NCBI GenBank assembly: GCA_964036275.1
Contig: OZ038440.1
Location: forward strand, 682,001-746,000
Reading direction: 5' to 3'
Source: Litoditis marina
Taxonomy: Eukaryota; Nematoda; Chromadorea; Rhabditida; Rhabditidae
DNA length: 64,000 bases
Both the position numbers and the translations under genes were made by a program. Each line of letters opens with the position of its first letter. The first letter of the stretch is position 1. This document shows positions 62,627-64,000 of this stretch, one piece after another. A model generated the notes under the pieces. That model did no database searches and was not told the DNA's origin. It worked only from the letters and a program-made list of their open reading frames with translations.

Positions 62627-64000
62627 TGCGAGAACTGAAAAAAAGTTTCATCGTTATTTGGTTCTGTTTGACATGATATACAGAAAAATGGTGAGATTGG
62701 GACAGAGTTCAACCAGGTTTATCAAATTTGAGATAGATGAACAATAGGCAAAGATTATCACTTTTCACGTGGTTCTATGGCTGCCTTGTAATGACGTTCA
62801 CCTTAGTACGCATTGCTCGCGCACTGTTGCACGAGACTACGGCGGGGTGTACGAGCGAAGAAATAGCGTGTGTTTCAGGATACGCAGACAGGAATGAAAA
62901 TGCCGGGATGTCAATGAATACAGCCTCAGCGCACGCGCTACTTGCCTACGGCGTGGCGGCACCTTACGAAAGGCACACACAAGTTTTGCATACCGGCAGC
63001 TTGCTACATTTTCTGCGAGAACAAAAAGATAGTCTCGTGTGCACCTCCATCAGTGAACGCGCAATTAGTGCTATCAGATGAAAAGATCTAGACTGTTAGA
63101 AGGTAAATCAATACATAAACTTCATATCGACCAGCATGTTTCAGGTGCATTGTACTTACTCACGATTGTAAGCATGAGCTCGCTGCTGGTGGAGTCCAAA
63201 CTCACGTGAGGCTCGTGAAACATTTGATGTTCCAAAAACGTGAAAGATAGTTTGTTTGTATGACGTGCTACTTGACTATATCAACTACTTGTAGCATAAT
63301 AACAATAAACAGAACGAAGATGGAAAGCGGGAAGTCAACTCGGTTGCCATTGGTTGAACTTGCCTGACTGACTGACTATAGTTGGTTACCCTGCCTCTAG
63401 CACGGGAGGAGGGGCGGAGTTAGAGAAACGATAGACTGTGCAAAACGAGAGGTGCAGACAATGGGAGGGAGTGAGCGTCCCAGGGGGAAGGGGTACTGTA
63501 GGTGGTCGATTAGCTGGGGTCTCAACGGCGGGCAGGTTAATTGAGCGAAAGATACCACTGGGAATGGCGGAGGGTATCGGGGGGTCCGAGTTGGGAAGGT
63601 TGGGGGCATGTCACCGGGAGGGGAACCACTTCTGACCTTCCCGCTACGCCACATAACCTCTAGACAGGGAGGTGACACGGCTAGCAGGACATTTGAACCC
63701 TGGACTAGAATATGACAGAAAAGTCACGTGAAACTTCTCCCACGGAATTTTTACTTATAGTCACGTGAAACATGGCAATTCAATACTTTCCCTGGCACTT
63801 ATAGAGATGCTAGTGCGTTTACTACCTTTCACGTGACTATGGTTTTGACTTGAACTCAGAATTTTTTTCACTACACTTTCAAACATCTTGACGTGTTCCA
63901 CATGTTTATGTTATGGACGTGAAGTTTTTGGTTCGAATACAACCATGGGAGATTTCTGAAGGAACAGGTTCGTAAAGAATGAAGTTGTCATTTAAGTACA
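62627..64000. other. Upstream region of the cysteine-rich gene
   Basis: A possible leader exon ends at a minus-strand GTGAGTAAG donor near 63161-63169; the sequence before it reads as an upstream frame MFHEPHVSLDSTSSELML. The rest holds a GC-rich tract (63400-63660) and CACGTGA words near 63722, 63760 and 63832, the last two in inverted orientation, like element G. No further gene seen. Confidence 0.35.

Overview
This looks like a piece of nematode genome, most likely Rhabditina (Caenorhabditis/strongylid side). Genes are cut into many short exons with TTTCAG/TTGCAG-type 3' splice sites, and two genes appear to start just after a trans-splice-like acceptor. An ATP synthase epsilon gene sits directly upstream of a fidgetin-like-1 gene on the same strand, as I recall hpo-18 and figl-1 do in C. 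elegans. The spaces and introns are packed with small foldback elements. I cannot name the species. Every recognisable complete gene is on the minus strand, so gene order below runs from high to low coordinates within each gene. Exon models were assembled by eye from splice sites, reading phase and family resemblance.

Layout. 227-430: possible last exon of an unidentified gene. 1878-7590: figl-1 (14 exons, 575 aa). 8016-9130: hpo-18/ATP synthase epsilon (3 exons, 60 aa), 426 bp upstream of figl-1, a probable operon. 10141-30562: one DUF229 (alkaline-phosphatase/sulfatase-fold) gene of 20 exons and 745 aa, containing an 11.1-kb intron (13447-24532). Inside that intron lie an unidentified gene-like exon cluster on the same strand (14969-22588, with an in-frame TAG) and a young LTR retroelement (16624-21451) with identical 558-bp LTRs, a CAAAT target duplication and no recognisable coding capacity. 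33000-37200: decayed Ty3/gypsy-type pol. 39969-40155: broken histone H4 copy on the plus strand. 40572-44787: unidentified 7-exon gene (281 aa), tentative. 45659-52571: TMBIM/Lifeguard seven-helix protein (12 exons, 320 aa, 7-nt last coding exon). 56810-58830: weak plus-strand exon candidates. 59806-62626: small secreted cysteine-rich protein, possibly DB-module type (5 exons, 153 aa).

Repeats fill the rest: a foldback family with about seven copies, a second family with TATAGTCTGTTTCACC-like ends, short elements ending GTAGTTTGATC (some with other elements nested inside), GGTAACC-rich and CTCGAA-rich elements, two tRNA-derived SINE-like copies, C16 and G18 runs, and a 98-bp perfect palindrome. 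The genes do not form an obvious pathway: they cover DNA-repair/AAA ATPase function, mitochondrial ATP synthesis, a predicted membrane-anchored phosphatase-fold protein, a stress/Ca2+ membrane protein and a secreted protein. The most unusual object is the long non-coding LTR element and the broken nested gene it splits.
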